Below are positions 1 through 12,249 of a stretch of DNA of 64,000 nt, piece by piece; position 1 is the first letter of the stretch, and each line of letters starts with the position of its first letter. The position numbers were made by a program, and so were the translations under genes. This DNA is from Anastrepha obliqua (Eukaryota; Arthropoda; Insecta; Diptera; Tephritidae), in assembly GCF_027943255.1 (NCBI RefSeq), contig NC_072896.1, forward strand, positions 7,812,001 to 7,876,000, written 5' to 3'. The notes under the pieces are model-generated. The model saw only the letters and a list, made by a program, of their open reading frames with translations. It was not told the DNA's origin and made no database searches.

Positions 1-228
1 TTTACATGTTGCACTTACGTTTTTTCCTTATGGCATCCAAATCAGAAAGAAATATTGACACATTGTAACTCACACTGTCAATTTGACAGTTCAGTTCCGC
101 CCCAAGCGTTAAAAAAGTAAGCGACATTATGGCTGGCTCAAAAGAACGCTGTACCCGTTGCCAGTGCTCCGAATTACGAAGATTACCCGGGTCCACGTTT
201 TGACCTATATCTCGAGACCCTATCTAAA
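1..228. other. Unassigned sequence at window edge
   Basis: I see no gene or recognisable element. The stretch sits immediately upstream of a rosa-like transposon 3' end and could be diverged interior of that element, but no transposase motif is visible in it. Confidence 0.4.
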
Positions 229-493
229 AAGTGTACGTTTATAAGCCAGCAACAATTCAAGAGCTAAAATGATGAGATAATTCGGCATAGAACCTCAATT
301 ATGCCTCAGCGTCATCGAAAATTTGGACCATCGGATGGAGGTGTGCCGCCGAGGCCGCGGTGGCCATTTGGCCAATATTTTGTTCCATTGAGTCATGCTA
401 GTATTATCATAATAAAGAGAAATGGCAAGAATTTCTTAAAAAGAATGTATTTTATTTAAAATCAACACCGGCCCTTGAAACTTAGCCACCTTT
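229..493 (+). mobile_element. rosa-like mariner, 3' end fragment
   Basis: This stretch closely matches the 3' 280 bases of the element at 33946-35206. It covers the end of the transposase reading, with the DHRMEVCRRGRGGHLA-type tail recognisable in pieces, then the AATAAAGAGAAATG stretch and the terminal CCCTTGAAACTTAGCCACC. The last bases are degenerate and no flanking TA remains. The 5' part is missing. It is a dead fragment of the same family. Confidence 0.75.
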
Positions 494-1717
494 CATAAAG
501 CAAATATAGAGCAGTCCTTATATGGAGAAAATGGGCGAAGACTTCAGGTGAAAGAATTATCAAAAATCAATGAGTATTTGAGCAACTACTTCAAACATCA
601 AACTTTAACTTTATTGTATTAAAATTTAATGGGCTATAAAACTTTTTATCCAATTTTTTTTTTCAAAAGCTCTTGATTTTGATGGAAATTTGTCCAACTT
701 TTATAAATCAAAGTTTAAAATTTCGATTATTAAGCTATTTTTTTAGATAAAGTTACATTCTAGTTTTTAAGATAATTTTCAGAATATTTTCCATTAAATA
801 ACTCTTAGTTAAAAATCGAAAATTCTAAATTTTATCAAGCATCCATTTTTAACTGTGAGAGGTTGGCTCGAATTTCATTAATGATTTTTATTAATTGACC
901 TGCTCTTTAACTAAAAACACACAAACAATTGGACTCTTAAACTAACATAAAAAAATGTTTATATAATAAAATTCTTAAAAAAAAGACGTTTAAATAATAA
1001 TATTATTATATAATATTATGCAATAAAAAATTTTTTTTTAAACAAATATTTTTCTTAAATAAATAATTTTATAAATATTTTCTTAAATCAATTTTTTTTT
1101 AAATATCTTAATTGATTTAAATTTAAAAAAAAATTTAAAATATTTTTTTTAATATTTTTTTTGTAACGGTGAGACAAGCATCGCTGGGGTACTTCAAATA
1201 ATTCCAAAAGCTCTTGTCGTTATCTGCCACAAATCAATGTCACTAATTTAGCGTATTCAAATTTGTTCTCCCATTCGGTAGGCTTCTTGCCTTACACTAT
1301 GAAATCACCACATTTAGAGCGCTGAAATCAAAACCATTCGCAGCACCTTTACTAACAAAAGCTTCGCCATAAGTTCACAATCATGCAACCTGCCTCAGCA
1401 ACAATTTTTCTTTGCTTTTTAATTGAAGGCAAACGAGTTTGCTTGTCGACATTTTCACGCGCATAAATAAATAAAATAATACAATACGATAAAAAATCAT
1501 AAACGAATGATGTGGATTTTTTCACGAATGCACTATGGGATGACGAATATACCAGCTTTGATTTTCTCTGTTGACAATCTTGGGAACCTGGTTTTCAAGC
1601 ATTTAAGGAATGTGTTTTCCGGTTTTTTTGCCAAAGCTTTCACAAAATTCTTATTAGCCCAAGTTTTATATGCAAAGGGGGGAAAATAACTTTTTTTTTT
1701 TTGGGCTGAAAGTGATG
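494..1717. other. AT-rich intergenic with a dispersed repeat
   Basis: No gene is seen. Bases 595-735 resemble 10588-10740: both share a run like TTTAATGxGCTATAAAACT followed by a CCAATT block, and both have TTTATAAATC further on. Bases 930-1160 are almost pure A/T. The rest is unassigned. Confidence 0.5.
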
Positions 1718-1887
1718 AACGAGGCGAGCGATTTCATCAAGATATTGCTACGATTGAAAAACGTTATGAGGGCTTTTGGGATCAAGGAATGATGAGCGAC
1801 TACTACTGGAAGCAACTTCGTGAAGATTCCGTGCAACACAAAAGAAGAAGTTTGGGAGTAAAAGCGTATTTTCGACCTCAAACATAG
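1718..1887 (+). pseudogene. TE-associated protein fragment with DERGERFHQDI motif
   Basis: Forward translation gives D-E-R-G-E-R-F-H-Q-D-I, then E-K-R-Y-E-G and later M-M-S-D-Y-Y-W-K-Q-L-R-E-D, and ends at a stop. I recognise the motif set E-x-GERFHQD-I, RRYQG, MM-x-DYCW as one that recurs in repeat-encoded proteins of arthropods and other animals. I cannot name the transposon class with confidence. Only about 55 residues remain, so this is a relic. Confidence 0.4.
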
Positions 1888-2836
1888 CCATGTCAAAAGC
1901 TGCAAAATCACACATGTTGACTTTGTGGGTCATAACTTCTAAAATCTTTCGTCGATTCAGACAAACTTAGGCTTAAAATGTAGGTGACAAAATTGTCTTT
2001 CAGAAAATTTATCTTATGTCGGTATAAAACGATTTTTTGTTCCAGAAAAAAATTAATAAACTTTGATAATTTAGTAAAAAACGTCAAAAATGGCTTTTTT
2101 TAACTTTCAACAGCTGTTTTGCGAAAACTACGACTTCCATTGACACGAATTATATATTGCCATGTGTGCTTTTCGAAATTTATGCACTTCAGAGAAATGG
2201 CGCGCACTGTTTTCGAGATTGCAGGTAATAACTACACTATTGCGCAAAAAACAGGTTTTTTGGGAATATCTCGGAAACCGTTCTTTGAAAAAAAAATTAA
2301 AGTCTCTTTTGGTTTCAGTGACCTCAAATTAGTATAAAGAACGCTTTTTGGTCGAGGACCATTTCTAGTGTAAACTAGTGTAATAGGTAATAGATATTAG
2401 GTATTAAATAAAATTACCTGATTATGCGTTGAGCTCAGAACCGGTCATATAAACTGAACTTTCTATGAAAAGAGGAGCAATGTGCCCCAGATGAGGCTTT
2501 GTTGAATCACTGCAATGCAATTTTCCTTAGCTCCCCACTCCATTGTTAACTAGCGATATTTGCCATGAATTTGAGTACACAATACATACGAACAAAAGCA
2601 AAAATAACGGCTCTCGCTATATGAATTGTAAAATTTGTCACAGAATTTTTGGCAAGACTAAGCCTAATCAGACCTTTACTGTTTACCAATTTTCGAAAAA
2701 ATCGTAGTAGAAAATCTTGATAGGACCTAGACCTTAAATGAAAAGAAATTTAAGAGCTGCTGCAGTGAACCTTTGAAATTATATTTACAAGAATAAAAAG
2801 TAAACAAGTACATGAATATCGAAAATAAAACATGAA
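1888..2836. other. Unassigned intergenic
   Basis: No gene is seen. The part from 1888 to about 2370 may be the 3' untranslated remainder of the relic just upstream. The rest shows no motif or repeat I could place. Confidence 0.4.
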
Positions 2837-3174
2837 TCTATAAAACAATTGTAAGGCCAATATTGGCTTATGGAGCAGAAGCTCGTGCAGAAAACATGAA
2901 AACGAAACAAGTGCTGCGGACTACTGAAATGCATGCCCTTAGGGTCATAGCTGGGAAAACTAGATTAGACCATATAAGAAACGAGGAGATAAGAACACGG
3001 ACAGGGGTGACCGACATTGTAAAATTCATAAGAGCCAGAAGACGAGCATGGCAATCGGTTGATAAAAATAGCTCGAGCTGAGATAGCAGAAGGAAGAAGA
3101 CGACCAGGAAGACCACCAAAACGATGGGCAAAAAGTTGGATATCTACCTCAGCAGAAAATCAACCACAACAATG
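2837..3174 (+). pseudogene. Non-LTR retrotransposon RT C-terminal relic
   Basis: The reading begins L-Y-K-T-I-V-R-P-I-L-A-Y-G-A-E-A, the typical end of the reverse-transcriptase thumb region of RTE/CR1-type LINEs. It continues through T-E-M-H-A-L-R-V-I-A-G-K-T-R. Near 3050 the frame shifts and the next frame supplies A-E-G-R-R-R-P-G-R-P-P-K-R-W, the usual LINE tail. The frameshift and missing 5' part make it a relic. Confidence 0.65.
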
Positions 3175-3265
3175 ATATGATATTTGTGCATTATATTGTA
3201 TAGGAAGGTACAACAATTTATGTGTAATATCCCTAACTATTAAAATGTATTTATGTATCAATGTG

Positions 3266-4545
3266 CACAGTATGTTCAATAAATAACAGAACTTTTTAAT
3301 TAAATCATGGAACACGTAGAGCTATCTATTAAACCTTGATCATATTGAAAAGGTTCAAGGGTCAGCTTTCAACCGTAGCCAACTTCATGTAAATCGTTTG
3401 ACAGGTTAAAAAGTTACGCGCCTTTTATTGACAGCATGTTTCGTGCATCGTTCGTTCGTCGTAAAAATACAATGGAGCAAAGAGCAAATATAAAATTCTG
3501 TGTTAAACTTGGAAAAACATTTAGTGAGACATACGAATTGATGCAAAAAGTTTATGGTGATGATTGTTTAGTTCGTTCAAATGTATATAATTGGTTTAAA
3601 CGATTTAAAAATGGTCGTGAAGATTTGAATGATGATGAAAGACCTGGTCGTTCAGAAGCAAGTAATCGTGCTGAATTGGTGGAAAAAGTCTGCGAAATCA
3701 TTGCTGTTAACTGAAATTTCACTGTAAGAATGTTGGCTGAAGAATTAAATTCATCTACTGGTACTATTTGGAAAATTTTAATTGACGATTAGGGTAAAAG
3801 AGAGGTTTGTGTACGCTTTGTTCCACACCAATTAATAAAGATCAAAAAATCGCTCGTGTAGATCGTTGTAAAGACATCATTTCAACAGCTGAAAACGATC
3901 CAGATTTTCTTGATTCGATCATAACTGGTGACGAAACATGGTGCTTCAAATATGACCCTGAAACTAAGCGTCAATCTGCAGAATGGAAGACGAAAGGGGA
4001 GCCAAAAGCAAATAAATTGCGTTTTCAGAAGTCAAGAATCAAAACAATGTTGATCACGTTCTACGATTCCAAGGGCATTGTACACAAGGAATTTGTTGCA
4101 GAAGGTCAAATTATTAATGGAGAATACTATTTACAAGTTTTACATCATTTGTGGTCAAGAATTGTTCGTGTAAGACCTGAATATCCAGAGGGGAAACAGC
4201 TGTTTTTATTGCAAGATAATACAAAAACATATTTGTGTCATCGACCACTCTCCGTATTCTCCTGATCTATCACCATGCGACTATTTTCTGTTCCCTAAAT
4301 TGAAAACTGCCATGAAAGGTGCGTTTTATGATGATATTCCAGCCATTCAAGCAGCCGTGACACAGGTGTTAAAGAACATTCCCTTAGATGACATAAAAAA
4401 GTCCATGCAGAAATTGGTTGATCGTTCTGAACGTTGTACCGAGTTAAATGGAGACTATTTTGAATAAAAAATAACTTTCAAACACAGTACGATACGTGTT
4501 TTATTCTACATCTGAAAAGTTATGTTATTTATTGAACATACTGTG
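3266..4545 (+). mobile_element. mariner element, near full length, broken transposase
   Basis: The element is bounded by inverted repeats that begin CACAGTATGTTCAATAAATA at the left and read the same on the reverse strand at the right. A TA flanks only the right end. The translation from 3436 has the mariner helix-turn-helix region (VYNWFKRFKNGRE, DDERPGRS), the first catalytic Asp in GDETWCF near 3941, the second in LLQDN near 4213, and the third in SPDLSPCDYFLF near 4270 in another frame. In-frame stops lie at 3712 and 3790, with a small deletion and frameshift near 4220. It belongs to the DD34D mariner class; the subfamily is not assigned. Confidence 0.85.
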
Positions 4546-5341
4546 TATATATGTCAACTTTAATGTATAAATATGTATGTATCCTAATTGTTGTGTAAAG
4601 AAAAACAGGCAAAGCCTATAATAAAAGATGAATAAGAAGAAGAATAAGAAGAAGAAGAAAAAGTATTAAAAATCGTTCGACAAATTTTCAGAAATTTTCT
4701 TAGCTTTTGGTCGGCTTCATAATAAAAGGGCAGCTGGTTTACTTGTGGAATAAAACAAGACTGCTGCAAAAGTACCAGGGGTGTGCGCAGGTGACGGCAA
4801 TATCACATTTTCCCTTTGATCCCATTTATACTCGCATGAAGCGCATTGGGTTGCTGATAGAAAATTTTTTCATTTAGAATTACTTTTCACACTTCAATTT
4901 TATTGACCGAAGATTGTCAAATGGAAGCTTTCTGATACAACCGAACTGATTTTTACTCCTTGTTAATTGGCATACTAGATTTTTTCGCGCTATTCAACAT
5001 TTTTAGACAAATCTCTGAATAGTTCATGTGCAATATTGGTACACACTGTGTGGCAGCAACTGTTAAGTAGTTGGCAACCGCTCCCAGAGATTTTTTTTGT
5101 GCTCAGAACAAACAAAACCGCATTGTATACTTTATTTGCATATTTTAAAAAATGCATTTTTTCACTCTTTTTGCTTCTGTCACCCAGCAACATTGCAGGC
5201 CACTATTTCGACGTATAGCAAATACGAGGGTTACTATTTTTATTACTGGGTACTGCTAGTGTTATTAGGCGCCATCCGATGCGTCAATTGGAAAGTTTGA
5301 CATACCACTTTGATCAAGTACCCGGAGTGTATTCAGAAAAT
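4546..5341. other. Unassigned intergenic with a GAA-rich tract
   Basis: A purine tract of GAA-like repeats lies at about 4628-4662. No gene or element motif is otherwise seen. Confidence 0.45.
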
Positions 5342-6190
5342 TCAAAATACAAGTTTATTCGCCAAAAGTGATATTATAGCATCGCCTTCAAAGTGCTCAT
5401 CATCAACTGCAACGCACTTATGCCTGCGTTTAATCCAGCCCTCGAAATATTTCTGAAACTCTATTTTCGTTATAGCAATCAGAGCCGTCTTCGATATTTC
5501 TATTACTTTCTTTCGGCTGGTAAAACGCATTTCCCGAAGTGGTTTACAATACCGTTGTAATCCATAAAAGCCATAAATATCGCTTTCTTTTTTGACTGAA
5601 AACGGCGTGGGTCGTTTGGTGTTGGTTTATTCGGAGCTCTCCACTCACTCGTCTGATTATGGACTGCGTGTCGTATGCATAAGCCCACTTCTCATCTCCA
5701 GTAGTGATGCGTTTGATGAATGTTGAGTCGGATTCAGCCTTCGATATCATGTCTTTGGCGATATTAACGCGGTGTCTTTTCATTATGAAATTTAGGTCCA
5801 TTGGGACCAGCTGCAAAGTTGGACACAGCGCAAGCCCAAATCAAAACTCGTTAACCACAATGCTCTCAACGGATCCATAAGCAATACTGAAATCTTCTGC
5901 CAGCTCTTTGATGGCTAATTTCAGGTTATTGATAAACTTTTCTTTCACTTTATACCGTGACAACCTAACATTACGTTCGTCATCCTTGATGGACTCACGT
6001 TGTCTTCTAAAGCGTTCATGCCACTCGTAAATGACTGTTGACTGTTTTCTTTAGATTATCATCAATGATAATTTAAATCAATTTACGGTCTGCCAACACC
6101 ATCTTTTAGCTTTATGAAAAACTTGAGCAATAATTTTTCTCGTTAACGATGTTTGCTCATCGATGAATGAGGACAGCGCATTTTCTCTGT
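5342..6190 (-). pseudogene. mariner transposase relic
   Basis: On the reverse strand the order is a helix-turn-helix part (V-I-Y-E-W-H-E-R-F, then D-D-E-R) near 5980-6040, A-I-K-E-L-A-E-D-F-S-I near 5900, the first catalytic motif T-G-D-E-K-W near 5700, and the C-terminal piece F-Q-K-Y-F-E-G-W-I-K-R-R-H-K-C-V-A near 5440. The span between the first Asp and the C-terminus is deleted and several frames are used. I found no inverted repeats. It is a mariner of a lineage different from the one at 3266-4545. Confidence 0.7.
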
Positions 6191-6204
6191 AGGTTTTTTT
6201 TTTA

Positions 6205-6985
6205 AGAATTTAAGAACACTTTTATTGCAAGCTATATACATACATTAAGCAATATTTGTAGAATAACTTAAACTAACAGCTAGAGAATTTCAGTCGCTTA
6301 TGGTATGCACCCAGTGGTACAACCCATTTAAGTTTGTCCCACTAGAAGAGGAGATCTGTGGTGGATTTTCTTTTGAGTTGGGGGAAAGCGATGGGATTTG
6401 CTATCATTTCCGTTATTAAGAAGTTAGAGTGAGCTAAGAGCCTGAGATTGTGGGATCTTGCATATTTCTCTATTTTTTGCACAACAATGCATATTTGGAG
6501 GTCACAGTATGTAGAAGTCTATAGGGAGGGTGGTTTTAATTTTGTAGAGCAAACCGTCGTGCCGTACCCTGTCAAAAGCTTGGGCAATGTCGAGGAACGC
6601 TGATGTACAGTATTTTTTTTTTTTGTTCGAATGCATTGTGAATGTATTCAACAATTCGATGAACTTGTTGTATAGCGCTGTGTTCTTTTCGAAAACCGAA
6701 CTGATGATTGGGTATTATTTTTCGTTCTTCGATGATCGGAAACAGTCTTTTAAGAATAAGGTATTCCATAAGTTTGGAAGTGATCGGTAGTGAGCTCATT
6801 GGACGATACGATTTAACTGAATCTGGTTTTTTGCCAGGTTTGAGGACCATTTGAGCCACTTTCCATTGGGCAGAAAAATTTCCAGTTAGTCTAATTGCAT
6901 TAAATAAATATGTTAACAGAGTAACTCCTATTTCTGGGAGCTCCTTGAGTACTTTGGCGGAAAAGTTAGGGTAACCATTTAACCC
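6205..6985 (-). pseudogene. Jockey-type LINE reverse transcriptase relic
   Basis: Reverse-strand translation of about 6565-6985 carries core RT blocks: K-V-A-Q-M-V-L-K-P-G-K, S-Y-R-P-M-S-S-L-P, F-G-F-R-K-E-H-S-A-I and a degraded D-V-A-x-A-F-D-R-V-R-H-D-G that continues in another frame near 6560. Below 6540 the reading decays and nothing further can be recognised. The LINE 5' end and the YADD block are absent. It abuts a LINE tail on the opposite strand. Confidence 0.7.
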
Positions 6986-7310
6986 CCATTGCAGAAGCTG
7001 TGGTGACCTTTTAGAGAAGGAGACTGTTGAGCATTTTCTCTGTAAATGTCCGGATTTGGCAGCTAGTCGATTAAGATCACTGGGGGCTCCTTTCTTCGAC
7101 AGCCTGAGGCAGTGCGCCAACCTAAATGCCATCAATATTCTCCATTATATCAACAGCTCTGGCTGGCTGTAGACATCTGCAAAACGGCGCTTCAGTGCTA
7201 CTCGAGGAGCGCCAGAGACAGGAACTTCAACCATTTCACCTACCTGAGGCAAGATATACAAATAGCAACCCTCGTGAAAGTTCATTCATCTGAAATAAAT
7301 TGCATATGAT
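6983..7310 (+). pseudogene. LINE C-terminal cysteine domain relic
   Basis: The forward reading gives C-R-S-C-G, E-T-V-E-H-F-L-C-K-C-P-D-L-A and R-L-R-S-L-G-A-P-F-F, then ends at a stop near 7170. This C-x2-C ... H-x3-C-x-C layout is the end of many fly LINE ORF2 proteins, after the RNase H domain. Related ends occur at 11.6, 24.5, 43.7, 44.2, 51.95 and 60.1 kb. The remainder to 7310 is probably its 3' untranslated region. Confidence 0.65.
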
Positions 7311-7369
7311 TTTTTTACACTGTTAATAGTTTTTTTTACGATATCCGCGACAACACTCATTCCTCCATG

Positions 7370-7660
7370 GCTCGTTTTACGTTGCCATACTGAAGCGGCT
7401 GCAGGTACGCATTCACCGCGTTGGGCGCGAACTCCTCAATAACGGCTGGACCTTGCACCAAAACAATGCGTCAAAGATATTACTCGATCATTGTGCAAGA
7501 GTTTTTGATGAGAAAAGGAGTTCAAAAATTGCCACACCCATCCTGTAACTTCTCATATTGCCAGAAATTTTCTTATTCTCCAAAATGAAGCCGCATTTTC
7601 TTATGACTTCAATCGTTTTGTAGAGTTAGAGGAAGCCTATTTTGAAAGTCAGTAATAAAA
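7370..7660 (+). pseudogene. Possible mariner C-terminal relic
   Basis: One forward frame reads N-N-G-W-T-L-H-Q-N-N-A-S-K-I-L-L and later E-I-F-L-F-S-K-M-K-P-H-F-L. This resembles the mariner second-Asp block (WILHHDNAP) and the DFFLFPKLK block. The Asp positions are changed and frames are mixed. The call is weak. Confidence 0.35.
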
Positions 7661-9062
7661 TTCTGCTAATCACTTAATTTGCTTCCGCTTCATTATTTAT
7701 TGAAAAATTTCCCGTAGTTAATTGCCACACCTTTTATTATTATTAACATACTTATTTGCAAATCCGGATATATGTACTTCCTCAGTATAGCATACGAGGC
7801 ACTGATATCCACATTTCCGATTCGATATCACGTGTCGACTCGACACGTTCAACCCATCGACCCAAACATGACTTTAGTCACATTTCAAAGTTATTTATCA
7901 ATGGTCGGTAGAACTTATAATTATTACTCACTTACTGTTATCTCTTTAAATGTACTCGTACACTACTTTCCAAGTCAACTAGCACGCGCCTGATTGAGTC
8001 TGTTTTAGAGCGTTTGACGCAAGCAAGAAATGCCTAGTAAATAATACTGAATAACCCAACACAACACAGGAAGTTGCACAGGACGCATTACCTCTACGCG
8101 ACGCTTGATGAATTTGGCAGAATCAGCTGTTGAGCTGATATAATTGTAGAATTTTGTAATTTTTTTTCTTTCCTTTCTGTCTTCAATTGTCTTTCTTGCA
8201 TACATTAAATTATGTTCATTTTCAAGTTGACTGTTTAGACATCGTTAAGTTCTCTCACACACAATTTTATGCTCATTTTGCGACTTCAATTTGAGTAATC
8301 TTGTATTATTTCATTCAGTTGGTACTCATTTGGCTTTGAGGCAGTATTAAGTAAAAATAAATATTTATAATCGGAAATGGCTTTTTTTATTTTTCAATAT
8401 CCTTTTGCATGCCTTTGAACCCATTAGCGAAGCATTTTTTCCACCCCAGTTGCGACTTGAACCCATTAACCGCTTTTTCAGGCATCGAAAAAGCTTAACC
8501 TCACATTTTGTTTTTGATATGCGGAAATATGTAAAATATGAAAGGATGCGAGATTAGGACTCTGGGCGAACCCATTAATTCGATGTTTGGAATGGCCAAG
8601 AGGAAACTTGTATGAGCCGATGTGTGGGAAGTGGCGTTGACGTGGCGAAGAATTATTCATCTTCTGCAGTTTCCCTTATTTTTCTCAACAAATCCGACAA
8701 GCGAATTGTAATAAATCATTCAGAATTTATTGTTAGGCAAAATGCTTATACTTTTATTTAAGATTTTCTTTAGTGGACGCATAAAATCTACATAAGTGTA
8801 GAATGCGGTATAAATAAAAAGATGAGTGAATTTTTAGAAAATTGAACTATTTTTTTTTTTGTTCTGAAAACATTGTAATTTAGTATATTTTCAAATTTTG
8901 TTTATTAGAAAAATCTTAACTAAAACATAAACATGTTTTTTAGAGAACTAGAAAAACTTAAAAAGAAATTTTACTAAGAATAAAAAAAAAACACAAAAAA
9001 ACATATTAAAAAAATTAAAACAAAAAAATATACTAAGTTATAAATTATAGAATTAAAAATTT
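7661..9062. other. Unassigned intergenic, AT-rich after 8700
   Basis: No gene is seen. Short open frames here have no recognisable motif. Base composition becomes strongly A/T from about 8850. Confidence 0.45.
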
Positions 9063-9450
9063 TTTTTTATTGTCCAACTTAAAAAAAAATTATTTGAAAA
9101 GATTTTAAAAAATTTTAACAACAACATTTTTTTATTATATTTATTATGAAATTTTAAATTACAAATTAATACATTTTTTTTAATTGCCAAACTTAAAAAA
9201 AAAGAAAAAACTGTAATTAAAAAGATTTTTAAAAACTTTAAAATTAAATTTTTTCATTTATTGAAAATTTGTTTGGCTTTTTTAATTTAAAATATTGAAA
9301 CTAAATTATTTAGAAGAATTTAGAAGTTATTAGAATTTATTTAAAACGATTTTTAAAAATTTTTAAAATAAAGTTTTTTTTACTATATTTTAGAATTATA
9401 AATAATAATTTTTTGTTTAATTGCCAAACTTAAAAAAAAATTTAAAAATA
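9063..9450. repeat. Degenerate AT-rich tandem repeat, unit about 115 bp
   Basis: The marker TTGCCAAACTTAAAAAAA or a close variant recurs at about 9070, 9184, 9295 (weak) and 9421. Each copy is followed by a poly-A run and a block like AAAGATTTTTAAAA. Spacings are near 114, 111 and 126. It looks like four decayed copies of an AT-rich minisatellite. Confidence 0.5.
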
Positions 9451-10587
9451 GTTCATTTGCAAAGATTTTAAAAATTTTTTAAAAGAAAGTTTTGTATTTA
9501 TTAATTTAGTGGTTTTTTAATTTAAAATTAATTTTTTTTTTATTTCTTTATCGTAGTCTTTAAATATCTTTAAAGCTAATAAAGCTTTATTATTCCTACT
9601 TCATATCATTTGTATACAAAATTAGACATTCAGCATTCGAGAAAACTATAGTAATAAAACCGCTTTTATTTGTAATTTGCAATTTTCCTTTTACATAAGT
9701 ATTGGTTATTCTATAAAAAATATAATATAAACAAACTTTCAACCTGTACGAAATTTTTCGATACAAAAATTAGTTAAATTTCATATCAATTTCTAACATT
9801 TTTTTATATTTTTTTCAAGAAGTCAAGAAAACATATTGTAATTTCAGACTGGCTACTAAAACAAAGAATAATAAAAATATATATATAACTCAATTACAAA
9901 CTTAGATCTAACGTAAATGTACAAGCTAACCTCTAACTAACTAAAAAATATAGTTCAATAGTACAGAAACTTCTTTCTTGGAAACTGAGAAATCTATTTA
10001 GAAAGCTGGAATTAGAGACCTCAATAAAATCATGAAATGCACGTTCAATGGGAGCATTCCAGGATTAGTTTGTATGAAACTTATTTAGAGAGAAAGAAAG
10101 AGCGTTACCAATAATTCTCGGAGGTATAAAATAATGAATGCTTTGAAGCAGAAATGGACAATCAATCACTCTTACTCAGTGTCACCCTTGAAAACAAACG
10201 AGAAAGCAAGAAACGATCTTCAACTCTCTAAAAACTTCAAGTTAACCAATAGCAAACGCGATGTGTAAGATGGAATAGAATCAGAAAAGTCGAATGATCT
10301 GAGTACATAATTCAGAGTTACTTTTCGCGCACGTTCGATCCTGTCGTTTGTGGTATGGCCTCTAAGCTCGAGCGGTTTTAATCAAAATTTAGAAAAAGAA
10401 AATTGGGTATGCAGTTTTATAGCTCATTTAATTCTTGTATAATAAAGTGCACGTTTGCAGTGGCTCAAAGTTACAGTTGCTTTTTGATAATTTTTTTTCC
10501 TGCCGTATGCACGCTTTTTTATATCTATGGAGAAAATCTGCAACACCGTCAGGAAAAAACTATGAAAATTTATAGAAAAGTTTGGGC
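9451..10587. other. Unassigned AT-rich intergenic
   Basis: No gene or element motif could be identified in either strand. Confidence 0.4.
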
Positions 10588-10740
10588 TGCTTAAAACTTG
10601 CACTTTATTATACTAAAACTTAATGAGCTATAAAACTGTGTACCCAATTGGTTGTTTAATTCTGATTAAAAATTTGGAAGGAAGCTTTTCGGATTTTTAT
10701 AAATCTTGTGCAAAGTTTGAAATTCCTATTTATAGGATTT
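10588..10740. repeat. Dispersed repeat, second copy near 595-735
   Basis: It shares an extended diverged match with 595-735 in the same orientation, including GAGCTATAAAACT, CCCAATT and TTTATAAATC. An open frame crosses the copy but is not conserved in the other copy, so I treat it as noncoding repeat. Confidence 0.5.
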
Positions 10741-11004
10741 TTGTTGTGGAAGGAGCTCTAATAAAAAACAACAAATGTACGGAAAGGAAATATCAAATGA
10801 AAGTAGTAAAAGCTGGTGAATATGTTGTGGTGCTACAGATTTTTGCGGATTGTATATTCGAGCTTTATACGATTGATTCATTGAAGCCATGCGCCGGGTA
10901 TACAAAGTTCGGGCTCCATTCGAAATTAGACTCATCCTAACTTGTCTTTCTATCAGTTTGAAACATATTATCTTTAAAATGCACCAAGCTGTTACCCAAT
11001 TTAG

Positions 11005-11800
11005 TTCTAGGATGAACTGTGGTGTGGGAGCTGGCTTCCATTCGGAGCCACTCAACTTTTAGCGATCAGAGAAGCATGCAATTCCCTAGAACTCTACAAG
11101 GTAATTGGTGCAAGAGTAGCTATCTTCTCAGACAGTCAAGCAGCTATTAAGGCCTTAGACTCCAACTACATTTCATCCAAACTGGTCCTACAGTGTAGAG
11201 AGGAGCTGAAACTGCTCAGCCATTGGCTTGAAATTACCCTGATATGGGCTCCCGGTCATAGGAACATACGAGGCAATGAGATAGCGGATGAGCTAGCAAG
11301 AAAGGGCTCAACACTAGACATAGCAGAGGCGGTGGCAGTTTCCACCCCACTGAACACACTAAAAGCATCTATTGCTTCACACTATCATGCTTTAGCCGAA
11401 AGAAGATGGGAGCAAATACCTACATGTATCACAACAAAAAACACATGGCCGTCATATAAAATCCAAAGGACGAATGACCTGTTAGGATGTTCTCGGCCAA
11501 ACATTTCACGGATCACTGCAACCCTTACAGGAAATTGGAAAGTAGGGGATCATGCAGCTAGACTCAATCTACCCTTCAATCCTATCTGTAGAAGCTGTCA
11601 AGCGGAAGGGGCGAAGGAAAGTCTGTTCCACTATTTATGTGAATGTCCGGGACTAGCCAGGGCACGACTCCGACACGAAAAAAAAAAAAAAACATCTCAT
11701 CATTTACGAGATAGTGGTATTAAAACGGTGCTGGTCACTAATTAGGAGCATTTCAGCTAAGAAATGTTCAACCACCTCAACAACAACAACAACCCAATTT
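11005..11800 (+). pseudogene. LINE RNase H and C-terminal domain relic
   Basis: The forward reading starts in the RNase H fold (M-N-C-G-V-G-A-G-F), shifts frame near 11055, then runs through A-I-F-S-D-S-Q-A-A-I-K-A-L (catalytic Asp kept), W-A-P-G-H-R, G-N-E-I-A-D-E-L-A-R (last Asp kept) and the C-R-S-C ... H-Y-L-C-E-C-P end. A poly-A run near 11680 breaks the frame. The end at about 11780-11800 is (CAA)n. It is 5'-truncated before RT, as expected for LINE insertion, and dead. Confidence 0.8.
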
Positions 11801-12164
11801 ATTTCATATAACACGCGCGAGATGTGCGAATTTAAATCTATTTATCGATTTTTTTATCGAAAATGTATGAAAGAATTCAAATTGCGCCGAGACTTTTTGT
11901 TTTGTTTTTGCTTGAACAATATGTACTACGGGTTTAGTTTAATGAGTTACTGTACTTATTACTAGTTTAGAAATAAAATGCTAGCACATAAACTGACGGA
12001 ATTTACTCGCACAATGGAATACATTACAAAACTATTGACAAAGCCATGCTAGTATTTAGATTTGATTCCACTATCGCACGACTCAGCGACTTGGCTTCTA
12101 AACAGCTGTTTATCGCACACTCGTGCATACCTATTTATTTGCACGTACGTTTGTGTAAAAACAA

Positions 12165-12201
12165 TATAAAAGATTAGCACGGATCACCGGTCGATTTAGT
12201 T
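12165..12201 (+). promoter_or_regulatory. TATA box and initiator of the first family gene
   Basis: TATAAAA lies at 12165-12171 and an initiator-like TTAGTT about 31 nt further on, 50 nt before the start codon. The spacing suits an insect TATA-type core promoter. Confidence 0.6.
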
Positions 12202-12249
12202 CCATTGGGTAGTTTTACAACGAACGTAGCACCAGTGAATTGGCACGAA

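Noticed and set aside
10623..10940. 105-codon open frame
   Set aside because: Its first part lies in a dispersed repeat whose other copy (595-735) is not open, and the end runs into LINE sequence.
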